Part shown: piece by piece, positions 36,481-45,661 of the stretch
Layout of the letters: each line of letters begins with the position of its first letter
Position numbering within the stretch: the first letter of the stretch is position 1
Assembly (NCBI RefSeq): GCF_000215105.1
Contig: NC_015588.1
Coordinates: forward strand, 1,922,001-1,986,000
DNA: 64,000 bases
Origin: Isoptericola variabilis 225
Lineage (GTDB): Bacteria > Actinomycetota > Actinomycetes > Actinomycetales > Cellulomonadaceae
Reading direction: 5' to 3'
Notes under the pieces: model-generated
What the model was told of the DNA's origin: nothing
What the model saw: the letters and a program-made list of their open reading frames with translations, nothing else
Database searches by the model: none
Position numbers and translations under genes: made by a program

Positions 36481-38499
36481 GTGGCCACCGTGACGACCGA
36501 CCCGCTCCTCGGCCGCCTGGTCGACGGGCGGTACGAGATCGTCGCGCGCATCGCGCGCGGCGGGATGGCCACGGTCTACCGGGCGACCGACCGGCGTCTC
36601 GACCGCGAGGTCGCGCTCAAGATCATGCACCCGCACCTCGCCGACGGCGTCGAGGGCGCCAGCTTCGTCTCGCGCTTCCGCCGTGAGGCCCGCGCCGCCG
36701 CCCGGCTGACGCATCCCGGCGTCGTCGCGGTCTACGACCAGGGCCTCGACGGCGAGACGAGCTACCTCACGATGGAGTACGTGCCGGGCACGAACCTGCG
36801 GCGCGAGCTGCGCTCGTCGGGCACCCTCACGCTCGGCCGCACGCTCGACGTGCTCGCGCAGGTCCTGGCGGCGCTCGCGGCGGCGCACCGCAAGGGACTC
36901 GTGCACCGGGACGTCAAGCCCGAGAACGTGCTCATCACCGCCGACGGCGCCCACGTCAAGGTCGCCGACTTCGGGCTCGCACGGGCGGTCACCGAGGTGA
37001 CGTCGACCGCGACCGGCACGATCCTCGGCACGGTCGCGTACCTCGCGCCCGAGGTCATCACGACGGGCGGCTGCGACGCCCGGACCGACGTCTACGCGGT
37101 CGGCATCCTCGCCTACGAGATGCTCACGGGCGCGCTCCCCTACGCGGGCGAGACGCCGATCCAGGTCGCGTTCCACCACGTGCACGACGACGTCCCCGCC
37201 CCCTCGGGCGAGGTCCCCTGGCTGCCCGCCGAGGTCGACGAGCTCGTCGCCGCCTTCACCGCACGTGACCCCGGGCGGCGGCCGGCCGACGCCGCCGCGG
37301 CGCTCGACTCGCTCGAGCGGGTGCGGGCAGGCCTCGACCCCGACCTCCTCGACCGCCGCGCGGACCTGCCCGCGACCGCGGGCGCCGTCGACGCGGACAG
37401 CCCGGCCGGCGACGCGGGCGACGACTCCCCCGAGGCCGACGGCATCGACTCCGACCGGCTCGACGCGATCCCCGCCGCGTTCTTCCAGGAGGTCTCGGCG
37501 CCCGACGAGCGCACCGAGATGCTCGTCGAGGAGTCGACGACGCGCGTCCCCGGCCGTCCGGCGGCCGACCGCACGCACTCCCCCGCGGCGCCTCCCCGCC
37601 GCCGGCGCCGGCGCCGGGCGCTCGCCTGGACCTTGACGCTGCTCCTGCTCGTCGCGGGAGGCGCCGCGGGGACGTGGTGGTGGTTCGCCGACGGCCCCGG
37701 CGCGTGGACCCGCGTGCCCGACGGCGTGGTCGCCGTCCCGCTCGAGGACGCGCGCGACGTGCTGGCCGCCGCAGAGCTCGGCTCGACGGTCACGCGGTCG
37801 CACCACGACGAGGTGCCCGCGGGGACCGTCATCGAGTCCCGGCCCGCGCCGGGCGACCCGGTCCGGACCGACGGGCAGGTGCACCTCGTCGTCTCGCGCG
37901 GCATCCGCACGATCCCCGTGCCGGACGGCCTCGTGGGCGCGACGCACCAGGACGCGACCGCCGCGCTGCGCGCCGCGGGGTTCGAGGTGGGCGAGCCGAG
38001 CCCGCAGCACCACGACACCGTCCCCGAGGGCGAGGTCATGGCCGTCTCGGTCCCCGAGGGCTCCGTCCAGCCGCACACGACCGTCGTCACGCTCACCGTG
38101 TCCGACGGGCCGGCGCCCGTGACCGTGCCCCAGCAGGTCGGCAAGCCGAAGGACGACGCCGTCGCGGACCTCGAGAGCGTCGGGCTGAAGGTCGAGCTCG
38201 CCGAGCCGGAGCACTCGCTCGACGTCGCCGAGGGCCACGTGCTGCGCCAGGACCCGGAGGCGGGCGCCCAGGCGCACCGCACCGACACGGTGACGCTGAC
38301 GCTGTCCGCGGGCCCCCCGATCGTGGCCGTGCCCGACGTCGTCGGCATGCGCACGGGCGCCGCCCGTGCGGCGCTCGAGGAGGCCGGGTTCGAGGTCGAG
38401 GAGAACAAGTACCTCGGAGGGCTGCTCGACACGGTGCGCTTCCAGGACACGACCGGCGAGGCGCCCCAGGGCTCGACCGTGACGCTGACGATCTGGTGA
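36481..38499 (+). CDS. pknL: Serine/threonine protein kinase PknL with PASTA repeats
   Basis: Membrane receptor kinase of 672 aa. Kinase domain 18 to about 275: glycine loop ARGGMATVY, Lys47, HRDVKPEN, DFGLAR and YLAPE. A disordered acidic juxtamembrane part follows, then a single span (about 380-400) and four extracellular PASTA domains binding peptidoglycan or lipid II (RVPDGVVAVPLEDARDVLAA, IPVPDGLVGATHQDATAALR, VTVPQQVGKPKDDAVADLES, VAVPDVVGMRTGAARAALEE). GTG start set by TAGACT. Mycobacterial PknL has no PASTA repeats in my recollection, so this one resembles PknB in the extracellular half. Confidence 0.92.
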   Translation: MATVTTDPLLGRLVDGRYEIVARIARGGMATVYRATDRRLDREVALKIMHPHLADGVEGASFVSRFRREARAAARLTHPGVVAVYDQGLDGETSYLTMEYVPGTNLRRELRSSGTLTLGRTLDVLAQVLAALAAAHRKGLVHRDVKPENVLITADGAHVKVADFGLARAVTEVTSTATGTILGTVAYLAPEVITTGGCDARTDVYAVGILAYEMLTGALPYAGETPIQVAFHHVHDDVPAPSGEVPWLPAEVDELVAAFTARDPGRRPADAAAALDSLERVRAGLDPDLLDRRADLPATAGAVDADSPAGDAGDDSPEADGIDSDRLDAIPAAFFQEVSAPDERTEMLVEESTTRVPGRPAADRTHSPAAPPRRRRRRRALAWTLTLLLLVAGGAAGTWWWFADGPGAWTRVPDGVVAVPLEDARDVLAAAELGSTVTRSHHDEVPAGTVIESRPAPGDPVRTDGQVHLVVSRGIRTIPVPDGLVGATHQDATAALRAAGFEVGEPSPQHHDTVPEGEVMAVSVPEGSVQPHTTVVTLTVSDGPAPVTVPQQVGKPKDDAVADLESVGLKVELAEPEHSLDVAEGHVLRQDPEAGAQAHRTDTVTLTLSAGPPIVAVPDVVGMRTGAARAALEEAGFEVEENKYLGGLLDTVRFQDTTGEAPQGSTVTLTIW

Positions 38500-38505
38500 C
38501 CGGGC

Positions 38506-39870
38506 TCAGCGGCCGGTGAGCATCTCCGCGACCCGGAACGCCATCTCGAGCGACTGCTGGTGGTTGAGCCGCGGGTCCACGAGCGTCTCGTAGCGCAGCG
38601 CGAGGCCCTCGTCGGAGATCTCCTCGCTGCCGCCCAGCACCTCGGTCACGTCGTCGCCCGTGAGCTCCATGTGCAGGCCGCCCGGGACCGTGCCGAGCGC
38701 GCGGTGCACCTCGAAGAACCCGGTGACCTCGTCGAGCACGTCGCTGAACCGGCGCGTCTTGTAGCCGCTCGCCGAGGTGATCGTGTTGCCGTGCATCGGG
38801 TCGGTCACCCACGTCACGACGACGCCGGCGGCCGTGACCTTCTCGACCACGCCTGGCAGGACGTCCCGGACGCGGCCCGCTCCCATGCGCGTGACGAACG
38901 TCAGGCGGCCCGGCCGGTTCTCCGGGTTGAGCCGGGCGGCGAGCGCGATCGCGTCGTCGGGCGTCGTCGTCGGGCCGAGCTTGACGCCGACCGGGTTGGC
39001 GACGCGCGACAGGAAGTCGACGTGCGCGCCGTCGAGCTGGCGCGTGCGCTCGCCGATCCACAGGAAGTGCGCCGACGTGTCGTACGCCGCGCCCGTGCGC
39101 GCGTCGATCCGGGTCAGCGCCCGCTCGTAGTCGAGGATGAGCGCCTCGTGCGACAGGTAGAACTCGACCGTGCGCAGCGCGTCGAAGTCGGCGCCGCACG
39201 CCTCCATGAACCGGATCGCCCGGTCGATCTCCGTCGCGGTGCGCTCGTAGCGCGCGTACGCGGGGTTCTGCATGAACCCCTGGTTCCACTCGTGCACGCG
39301 GCGCAGGTCGGCGTAGCCGCCCTGGGTGAACGCGCGCACGACGTTGGCGGTGGCCGCCGAGATCCGGTACGCCTGCTCGAGGCGCCGCGGGTCAGGCGTG
39401 CGGTCCTCGGGCGTGAACGCGTGCCCGTTGACCATGTCGCCGCGGTAGGCGGGCAGCGTGACCCCGTCGCGCGTCTCGGTGTCCGACGAGCGCGGCTTGG
39501 CGTACTGCCCGGCCAGCCGGCCCATCTTCACCACCGGGGTGCTCGCCCCGTGCGTGAGGATCACGGCCATCTGCAGGATCGTGCGCACCTTGTTGCGGAT
39601 GCGCGTCGCGTTCGCGTCGGCGAAGGTCTCGGCGCAGTCACCGCCCTGCAGGAGGAACGCCTCGCCGCGGGCCGCCGCGGCGAGGCGTTCCGTGAGCGTG
39701 TCCGCCTCCGACGGCACGACCAGCGGGGCGGCCACGGACAGCCGGCGCGCGACGGCGTCGAGCGCGTCGGCGTCGGGCCACGTGGGCTGCTGGCGCGCCT
39801 CGAGCGTCCGGAAGTGGTCGAGGCCCTCCGGTGCGTTGCTCGAGGTCGGGGTGTCGACGGCGGTGCTCAT
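38506..39870 (-). CDS. aroG: Class II 3-deoxy-7-phosphoheptulonate synthase
   Basis: First step of the shikimate pathway: PEP plus erythrose-4-phosphate; 454 aa. Metal Cys in GGDCAETF, substrate residues in KMGRLAGQYAKPRS and GDMVNGHAF, and late metal ligands in DPMHGNT and GGLHMELTGDDVTE. It lies 13 nt downstream of the PPi-phosphofructokinase gene, likely one operon. Convergent with pknL by 6 bp. Matches Rv2178c by position. Confidence 0.95.
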   Translation of the reverse strand: MSTAVDTPTSSNAPEGLDHFRTLEARQQPTWPDADALDAVARRLSVAAPLVVPSEADTLTERLAAAARGEAFLLQGGDCAETFADANATRIRNKVRTILQMAVILTHGASTPVVKMGRLAGQYAKPRSSDTETRDGVTLPAYRGDMVNGHAFTPEDRTPDPRRLEQAYRISAATANVVRAFTQGGYADLRRVHEWNQGFMQNPAYARYERTATEIDRAIRFMEACGADFDALRTVEFYLSHEALILDYERALTRIDARTGAAYDTSAHFLWIGERTRQLDGAHVDFLSRVANPVGVKLGPTTTPDDAIALAARLNPENRPGRLTFVTRMGAGRVRDVLPGVVEKVTAAGVVVTWVTDPMHGNTITSASGYKTRRFSDVLDEVTGFFEVHRALGTVPGGLHMELTGDDVTEVLGGSEEISDEGLALRYETLVDPRLNHQQSLEMAFRVAEMLTGR

Positions 39871-39883
39871 CGTGCGTCCCGCG

Positions 39884-41110
39884 TCAGTGCGCCGCGGGGG
39901 CGGCGGGCACGAGCGGCTGGCCGATGGACGACAGCATCTCGGCGAACCACTCCTGCGAGACGTCGAAGGCCTTGCCGCCGGCGATGCGCGGGAAGGCGAT
40001 GGCCTTGAGGCGGCCGCCGTCCTCCTCGTCGTGGCCGATGACTCCCGGCTCCCCGCGCAGCGCGCACTCGACCGCGTAGTCGGTCATCGACTTGATGAGG
40101 CGCAGGTCCTCGGCGTTCGCGGCCGCGGCGCGCGAGTAGTAGCCCGACTTCTGGACCATGACCTTCTCGGCGCCCAGCTTCTCCGCGAACTGCTTGGCGA
40201 ACCACTGGCCCGGGTTGATCGTGTCGAGCTTGACGTGGCCGAACGGGTCGCGCTGGACCTCCTCGCCGGCCGCCTCGAGCTGGGCCACGATCTCGTGCAT
40301 GCCCGCGCCCTCGGACAGGAAGATGTTGACGTTGCCGATCTCGTCCATGACGCCCTTGAGGCGCTCCGCCTCGGCGTCGATGTCGATCGCGAGCTCGGGA
40401 AGGAACACGGCGTGGACGTCCCAGCGCTCGCGCGTGAGGCCGAGGGACGGCACCCACTCCTGCCCGTCGAGCCACGTGCGGTACTCGGCGGCGGCCGCGG
40501 CGGTGAGCCAGCCGCAGTGGCGCCCCATGACCTCGTGCACGATGAGCATGCGCGGGCCCGAGCGGTGCTCGCCGATGATGTTCGCCGCGAACCCGGCGGC
40601 CTCCTCGGCCGCGGTCCACGCGCCGAGCGACTGACGGATCGGCACGACGTCGTTGTCGATCGTCTTCGGCAGGCCCACGACGGTGAGCTCGTAGCCGTTC
40701 TCGTGCAGGTAGGCAGCGAGGTCGGCCGCGGTCGTGTTGGTGTCGTCGCCGCCGATCGTGTGCAGGACGTCGACGCCGTCGGCCTTGAGCTGCTCGGCCG
40801 CGACGTGCAGCGGGTCCTGACCCTCGGCGACCAGGCCACGCTTGACGCAGTCGGCGGCGTTGGTCAGCTTGACGCGCGAGTTGCCGATCGGCGAGCCGCC
40901 GAACCGGTGCAGCACGCCCGCCTTCTTGCGGCCCTCGTCGTCGACCACGATCTTGGTGCCGGTCAGCAGGCCGTGGTAGCCGTACTGGTAGGCGATGATC
41001 TCGATCGAGGGGTCGAGCTCGGTGTACCGCTCGATGAGGCCGCCGACGGCGGACGACAGGCAGGGGGCGAAGCCGCCGGCGGTCAGGAGAGCCACGCGAC
41101 GAACCGACAT
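39884..41110 (-). CDS. pfp: Phosphofructokinase, probably pyrophosphate-dependent
   Basis: Glycolytic enzyme of 408 aa. TIGGDDTNTTA has Asp where ATP enzymes have Gly (GGDG), the mark of PPi use; PKTIDND and VMGRHCGWLTA are the substrate motifs. PPi-PFK is reversible, so it may run in gluconeogenesis. ATG start with GAGAGG about 10 nt upstream. Upstream of aroG in the same operon, tying sugar phosphates to shikimate supply. Confidence 0.93.
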   Translation of the reverse strand: MSVRRVALLTAGGFAPCLSSAVGGLIERYTELDPSIEIIAYQYGYHGLLTGTKIVVDDEGRKKAGVLHRFGGSPIGNSRVKLTNAADCVKRGLVAEGQDPLHVAAEQLKADGVDVLHTIGGDDTNTTAADLAAYLHENGYELTVVGLPKTIDNDVVPIRQSLGAWTAAEEAAGFAANIIGEHRSGPRMLIVHEVMGRHCGWLTAAAAAEYRTWLDGQEWVPSLGLTRERWDVHAVFLPELAIDIDAEAERLKGVMDEIGNVNIFLSEGAGMHEIVAQLEAAGEEVQRDPFGHVKLDTINPGQWFAKQFAEKLGAEKVMVQKSGYYSRAAAANAEDLRLIKSMTDYAVECALRGEPGVIGHDEEDGGRLKAIAFPRIAGGKAFDVSQEWFAEMLSSIGQPLVPAAPAAH

Positions 41111-41170
41111 GAGGGGCTACCTCTCGTTTGGGGGACGAACAGCCCTCTCATCCTATGAGCAGCGCGAGGG

Positions 41171-41938
41171 CTACCGGGCGTCCGTCTCACCGGCCGCCGG
41201 GGGCGTCGGGGGTGTCGGGGACGCCGCGGGGCGGCCGGGCTTGGCGTCGATCGGCAGTCCCGCGGCGATGCGCGCCTTGGCGGTCGCGGCGTAGACGTCG
41301 ACGTACTCCTGGTCGCTCAGGCGCAGGATCGCGTACATGATCTCGTCGGTCACCGAGCGCAGGACGAAGCGGTCGTTCTCCATGCCCTTGTACCGGCTGA
41401 AGTCGAGCGGCTCGCCGATGACGACGCCGATCGGCATGGGCTTGGGGATGACCTTGCCGAGCGGCTGCGCGACGTCGGTGCCCACCATCGCGACCGGGAT
41501 CACGGGGGCGCCGGACTCGAGCGCGAGGCGTGCGACGCCCGTCTTCCCGCGGTAGAGCCGCCCGTCGGGGCTGCGGGTGCCCTCGGGGTAGATGCCGAAG
41601 AGCTCGCCCTCGGCCAGGACCCGCAGGCCCGTGCGCAGGGCGGCCTCGCTGGCCTTGCCGCCCGACCTGTCGACCGGGATGGTGCCGACACCGCGCATGA
41701 AGCCCGCCACGAGCCGGCCCTTGACGCCGGTGCCCGTGAAGTAGTCGGACTTGCCCAGGAACTGGACCTGCCGCTCGAGCACGAGCGGGAGCACGAACGA
41801 GTCGATGACGGCGAGGTGGTTGCTCGCGAGGATCGCACCGCCGGTGGCGGGGACGTTCTCGACGCCCTTGGTCCACGGGCGGAAGGCCAGCCGGAGCAAC
41901 GGCCCGACCAGCACGTGCTTCATCACCCAGTAGAACAA
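41171..41938 (-). CDS. 1-acyl-sn-glycerol-3-phosphate acyltransferase family protein
   Basis: Membrane-bound PlsC-type acyltransferase of 255 aa. Motifs: I NHLAVIDSF (HX4D), II FLGKSDYF, III GIYPEGTRSPDG and IV VIPVAMVG. The start is a TTG (41938): GAGGAGG lies 4-5 nt upstream, and the GTG and ATG 12-15 nt further in are too far from it. The protein then opens MFYWVMKHVLVGPLLRLAF, the usual family start. Matches Rv2182c by position. Confidence 0.93.
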   Translation of the reverse strand: MFYWVMKHVLVGPLLRLAFRPWTKGVENVPATGGAILASNHLAVIDSFVLPLVLERQVQFLGKSDYFTGTGVKGRLVAGFMRGVGTIPVDRSGGKASEAALRTGLRVLAEGELFGIYPEGTRSPDGRLYRGKTGVARLALESGAPVIPVAMVGTDVAQPLGKVIPKPMPIGVVIGEPLDFSRYKGMENDRFVLRSVTDEIMYAILRLSDQEYVDVYAATAKARIAAGLPIDAKPGRPAASPTPPTPPAAGETDAR

Positions 41939-42010
41939 CGGTCCTCCTCGCCGACCCCGTGCGGGCACGCTCCGGCACCGCGCCGGCACCCCAAGCGTCG
42001 CAGACGACAA

Positions 42011-42016
42011 TAGAGT
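42011..42016 (+). promoter_or_regulatory. -10-like TAGAGT, leaderless
   Basis: TAGAGT ends 6 nt before the ATG at 42023, divergent from plsC. Confidence 0.5.
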
Positions 42017-42022
42017 GAACCC

Positions 42023-42589
42023 ATGGCCGCACCGAACCCGGACTCCGGAGACCTCGGCGACCGCGACGAGCCCGACCGGGCGGCGACGCCGTCGCCCGAG
42101 CCGCTCGCGGACGAGGACGTCGAGGCACGCTGGGCCGAGATCGTCGACCGGCTCGGCGAGCCGGACGTGCCCGGCGACGCGGGGCGCGCCGACGACGACG
42201 CCGACCGTGACGGCGGTCCCGCCGACACGGCCCGCCTCGTCGTGCCCGTGACGCCCGAGCCGCAGGCGCGGCCCGCCGGCCCGCGCGACTGGCCCACGAC
42301 GCCGGAGGTCGAGGCGCTGGAGGAGGCCGACAGCCACTTCACGCCGCCCGAGCCCGAGCCGGTGCTGTCGCACGACCCGCTGATGACGCTCGCGTGGACG
42401 CTCGCGGTCGGCGTCCCGGTGCTCACGGTGCTGGGCGTCGTGCTGCGCTCGCCCGTGCCCGCGGTCGCCCTGCCGTCCTGGCTGGGGCCGCTCGGCGGGG
42501 CGCTGTTCGTCGGGGCCGTCGCGGTGCTCGTCTGGCGCATGCCGCACCGGCGCGACCCGGACGACACCGACCCGGGCGCCGTCGTCTGA
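42023..42589 (+). CDS. Hypothetical membrane protein
   Basis: Protein of 188 aa: acidic Pro/Asp-rich cytoplasmic part (1-120), two spans (about 125-145 LAWTLAVGVPVLTVLGVVL and 150-173), and a short Arg/Asp tail. No family recognised, though similar proteins lie beside plsC and glk in related genomes by memory. Confidence 0.7.
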   Translation: MAAPNPDSGDLGDRDEPDRAATPSPEPLADEDVEARWAEIVDRLGEPDVPGDAGRADDDADRDGGPADTARLVVPVTPEPQARPAGPRDWPTTPEVEALEEADSHFTPPEPEPVLSHDPLMTLAWTLAVGVPVLTVLGVVLRSPVPAVALPSWLGPLGGALFVGAVAVLVWRMPHRRDPDDTDPGAVV

Positions 42590-42604
42590 CCCCCGCGCGG
42601 CCGC

Positions 42605-42630
42605 CGCCCGTGCCGGCGCCGGCACGGGCG
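42605..42630. terminator. Perfect 26-bp palindrome between convergent genes
   Basis: CGCCCGTGCCGGC and its complement, directly joined, 15 bp after the membrane-protein stop and 12 bp past the glucokinase end. Forms a hairpin with a GC-rich 4-nt loop. Confidence 0.7.
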
Positions 42631-42641
42631 TGCGCCGGCGC

Positions 42642-43586
42642 TCAGCGCCGGGCCAGGTCGGCCGCGCCCACGATGCCCGCCTCGTTGCCGTGCTCGGCGA
42701 GTTCGATCTGGGCGACCGGGCGGTGCCCGAGCGCGGAGAGCTGGGACTCGTAGGCCTTGCGGATCGGCGTGAGCAGCAGCTCGCCCGCGGCGCCGACGCC
42801 GCCGCCCACGACGATGAGCTCGGGGTCCAGCAGCGCGGCGACGGACGCGGCGCCCTCGCCCACCCAGCGCCCGAGGTTGGCCAGGAGCTCGACCGAGAGC
42901 TCGTCGCCCTCCTTGGCGGCCGTGGTGACCATGGGGCCGGTGACGGCGTCCGCGTCGCCGCCCGCGAGCGCGAGCAGGCGCCCGGCGCGGTGCGGCTGGG
43001 CGATCACGGCGTGGCGGGCGTCGCGCGTCAGGGCGCTGCCCGACGCGTACTGCTCCCAGCAGCCCTCGTGGCCGCAGCCGCAGTAGTGCCCGCCCGGCAC
43101 GACGCGCATGTGGCCGACCTCGGCCGCCACGCCCCACTTGCCGCGCACGAGCTCGCGGTCGACGACGATCGCGCCGCCGAGCCCGGTGCCGACGGTGAGC
43201 ATGAGCATGTCCGTCGCGTCGCGCGCGGCGCCGAAGCGGAACTCGGCCCACCCGGCGGCGTTGGCGTCGTTCTCGACGACGATCGGGACGTCGAGGTCGA
43301 GCAGCGCACCGACGCGGGCGGCGAGCGGGTACTCGCGCCACGCGATGTTGGGCGCGAAGAGGACCGAGGTGCGGTCCGGGCTCACGAAGCCGGCGGCGGC
43401 GAGGCCGATCGCGCCGACCTCGTGCTCCTTGGCCAGCTCGGCGCAGGCGTCGGCGATCGCACGGTCGATGCCCGCCACGTCGTCGGCGTCGGTGTCGCGG
43501 CGGACCTGGGCGAGGATCTTGCCGGCCTCGTCCACCACGCCCACGGCGATCTTGGTGCCGCCGATGTCGACTCCGATGGCGTGCAT
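42642..43586 (-). CDS. glk: ROK-family glucokinase
   Basis: Sugar kinase of 314 aa. Phosphate motifs DIGGTKIAVG and VGTGLGGAI; active site VENDANAAGW; ROK zinc site GHYCGCGHEGCWEQYASG with CxCGxxGC; ends VGGGVGAAGELL. Most likely an ATP or polyphosphate glucokinase feeding the phosphofructokinase. An overlapping HTH is absent, so it is not a repressor. Confidence 0.92.
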   Translation of the reverse strand: MHAIGVDIGGTKIAVGVVDEAGKILAQVRRDTDADDVAGIDRAIADACAELAKEHEVGAIGLAAAGFVSPDRTSVLFAPNIAWREYPLAARVGALLDLDVPIVVENDANAAGWAEFRFGAARDATDMLMLTVGTGLGGAIVVDRELVRGKWGVAAEVGHMRVVPGGHYCGCGHEGCWEQYASGSALTRDARHAVIAQPHRAGRLLALAGGDADAVTGPMVTTAAKEGDELSVELLANLGRWVGEGAASVAALLDPELIVVGGGVGAAGELLLTPIRKAYESQLSALGHRPVAQIELAEHGNEAGIVGAADLARR

Positions 43587-43745
43587 GCGTACGTCCTCAC
43601 GATTCTCCGTCGGGACCGCCGCGCACGGCGGCGGAAGGGACTGCGCGATCGGCGCGCTGGGGCCAGACTAGTCATGCCGGAGCGCGCGCGTGCCGACCGG
43701 TCCGGATCCCGGTGAGGACTGTCACACGGCGGGCCTGAGACCCGG

Positions 43746-43751
43746 TATCGT
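43746..43751 (+). promoter_or_regulatory. -10 candidate TATCGT upstream of fadD15
   Basis: TATCGT about 35 nt before the ATG, which has a TGGAG ribosome binding site. A conventional leadered promoter. Confidence 0.4.
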
Positions 43752-43786
43752 GACGGCCACGGACCAGCCCTGCCAGTGGAGTCAGC

Positions 43787-45601
43787 ATGGACGAGATCAC
43801 CATCCCGCAGCTCGTGGAGCTGCCCCCGACGTCGAACATGAACGACGTCCTCGCGCAGCGCGTCGCCAAGGACCCCGCCGCGACGATCATCGAGCGCACC
43901 GACGGCGCCGGCGGGTGGACGCCCCTGACGGGTGCGGCGTTCGACGCCGAGGTCGTCGCGGTGGCGAAGGGGCTGGTCGCCAAGGGGGTCGAGCCGGGCG
44001 ACGCCGTCGGCATCATGTCGAAGACGCGGTACGAGTGGACGCTCCTCGACTTCGCCGCGTGGGCGGCCGGCGCGGTCCCCGTGCCCATCTACGAGACGTC
44101 GTCGGCCGAGCAGGTCCAGTGGATCCTCACCGACGCCGACGTGCGGCTGCTGGTGGTCGAGACGCCGGATCACGCGGCGACCGTGGCCGAGGTGTCCGAC
44201 GACGCGCCCGCGCTGCGCGAGGTGCTGACGATCGACCAGGGCGGGATCGACGCGCTCGTCGCCGCGGGCGCGGACGTGCCGGACGACGAGATCGCCCGCC
44301 GCCGCGCGCTCGCGAACCTCGACGACCTGGCCACGATCATCTACACCTCGGGCACCACGGGCCGCCCGAAGGGCGCCGAGCTGACGCACGGCAACTTCGC
44401 CTCGCTCGCGGTCAACGCGGTCGAGGCCGTCCCGACCGTGTTCACCGAGGGCGGCCGCACGCTGCTCTTCCTGCCCCTCGCGCACGTGTTCGCGCGCTTC
44501 GTCGAGGTGCTCGCGATCGCCGCCGGCACGGTGCTCGGGCACTGGGGCGACCTCAAGACCGTCACGGCGGGCCTGGAGTCGTTCCGCCCGACGTACATCC
44601 TCGCGGTCCCGCGCGTGTTCGAGAAGGTCTACAACTCGGCCGAGCAGAAGGCCGCGGCCGGCGGCAAGCTCAAGATCTTCCACTGGGCGGCGGCGACGGC
44701 GATCGAGTGGTCGCGCGCCCTCGACACCCCCAAGGGGCCGTCGCTCTGGCTGAACGTGCAGCACAAGGTCGCGGACAAGCTCGTCTACAGCAAGCTGCGG
44801 GCGGTCCTCGGCGGCCAGGCGAGGCACGCCGTCTCCGGCGGCGGCCCGCTCGGCGAGCGCCTGGGGCACTTCTTCCGCGGCCTGGGCCTCACGGTGCTCG
44901 AGGGCTACGGGCTCACGGAGTCGACCGCGCCGACGTCCGTCAACCGGCCCGACGCGACGAAGATCGGCACCGTCGGGACGCAGCTGCCCGGGTGCGGCGT
45001 CAAGCTCGCGCCCGACGGCGAGATCCTGCTGCGCGGCATCCACATCTTCCGCGGCTACCACAACAACCCCGAGGCCACGGCCGAGGCGTTCGACGGCGAG
45101 TGGTTCCGCACGGGCGACCTCGGCACGCTCGACGACGACGGCTTCCTCACCATCACGGGGCGCAAGAAGGAGATCATCGTCACCGCGGCGGGCAAGAACG
45201 TCGCGCCGGCGGTGCTCGAGGACCGCATCCGCGCGCACGCGCTCGTCAGCCAGTGCGTCGTCGTGGGCGACAACCGCCCGTTCATCGGCGCGCTCGTCAC
45301 GCTCGACGCCGAGGGGCTGCCGGGCTGGCTCAAGATGCACGGCAAGCCGGAGATGACGCCCGCGCAGGCGAAGGACGACCCGGACGTCCTCGCCGCGCTC
45401 GACGCCGCCGTCGCGCGGGCCAACAAGGCCGTGTCGAAGGCCGAGTCGATCCGCAAGTTCGCGGTGCTCGACGGCGACCTGACGATCGAGAACGGCTACC
45501 TGACGCCGAAGCAGAGCGTGCGCCGCCACGTGTTCGTCAAGGACTTCGCGGCGGAGATCGACAAGCTCTACGAGGACACCCGCGAGACGTCCGCCCGCTG
45601 A
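43787..45601 (+). CDS. fadD15: Long-chain acyl-CoA synthetase (FadD15-like)
   Basis: AMP-forming ligase, 604 aa, charging long-chain fatty acids with CoA. P-loop YTSGTTGRPKGAELTHG, A5 motif GYGLTEST, GEWFRTGDLG, and C-terminal GRKKEIIVTAAGKNVAP with a catalytic Lys in NGYLTPKQSVRR. It matches Rv2187 in sequence style and position. Confidence 0.94.
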   Translation: MDEITIPQLVELPPTSNMNDVLAQRVAKDPAATIIERTDGAGGWTPLTGAAFDAEVVAVAKGLVAKGVEPGDAVGIMSKTRYEWTLLDFAAWAAGAVPVPIYETSSAEQVQWILTDADVRLLVVETPDHAATVAEVSDDAPALREVLTIDQGGIDALVAAGADVPDDEIARRRALANLDDLATIIYTSGTTGRPKGAELTHGNFASLAVNAVEAVPTVFTEGGRTLLFLPLAHVFARFVEVLAIAAGTVLGHWGDLKTVTAGLESFRPTYILAVPRVFEKVYNSAEQKAAAGGKLKIFHWAAATAIEWSRALDTPKGPSLWLNVQHKVADKLVYSKLRAVLGGQARHAVSGGGPLGERLGHFFRGLGLTVLEGYGLTESTAPTSVNRPDATKIGTVGTQLPGCGVKLAPDGEILLRGIHIFRGYHNNPEATAEAFDGEWFRTGDLGTLDDDGFLTITGRKKEIIVTAAGKNVAPAVLEDRIRAHALVSQCVVVGDNRPFIGALVTLDAEGLPGWLKMHGKPEMTPAQAKDDPDVLAALDAAVARANKAVSKAESIRKFAVLDGDLTIENGYLTPKQSVRRHVFVKDFAAEIDKLYEDTRETSAR

Positions 45602-45648
45602 CGAGGGCGCTCGACCCGGCGCACGGGGGGCGTGTCGGTAGGTCCGGA

Positions 45649-45654
45649 TACGGT
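45649..45654 (+). promoter_or_regulatory. -10-like TACGGT for the exonuclease/UvrC-like gene, leaderless
   Basis: TACGGT ends 7 nt before the ATG at 45662. Confidence 0.5.
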
Positions 45655-45661
45655 CCGGGCC

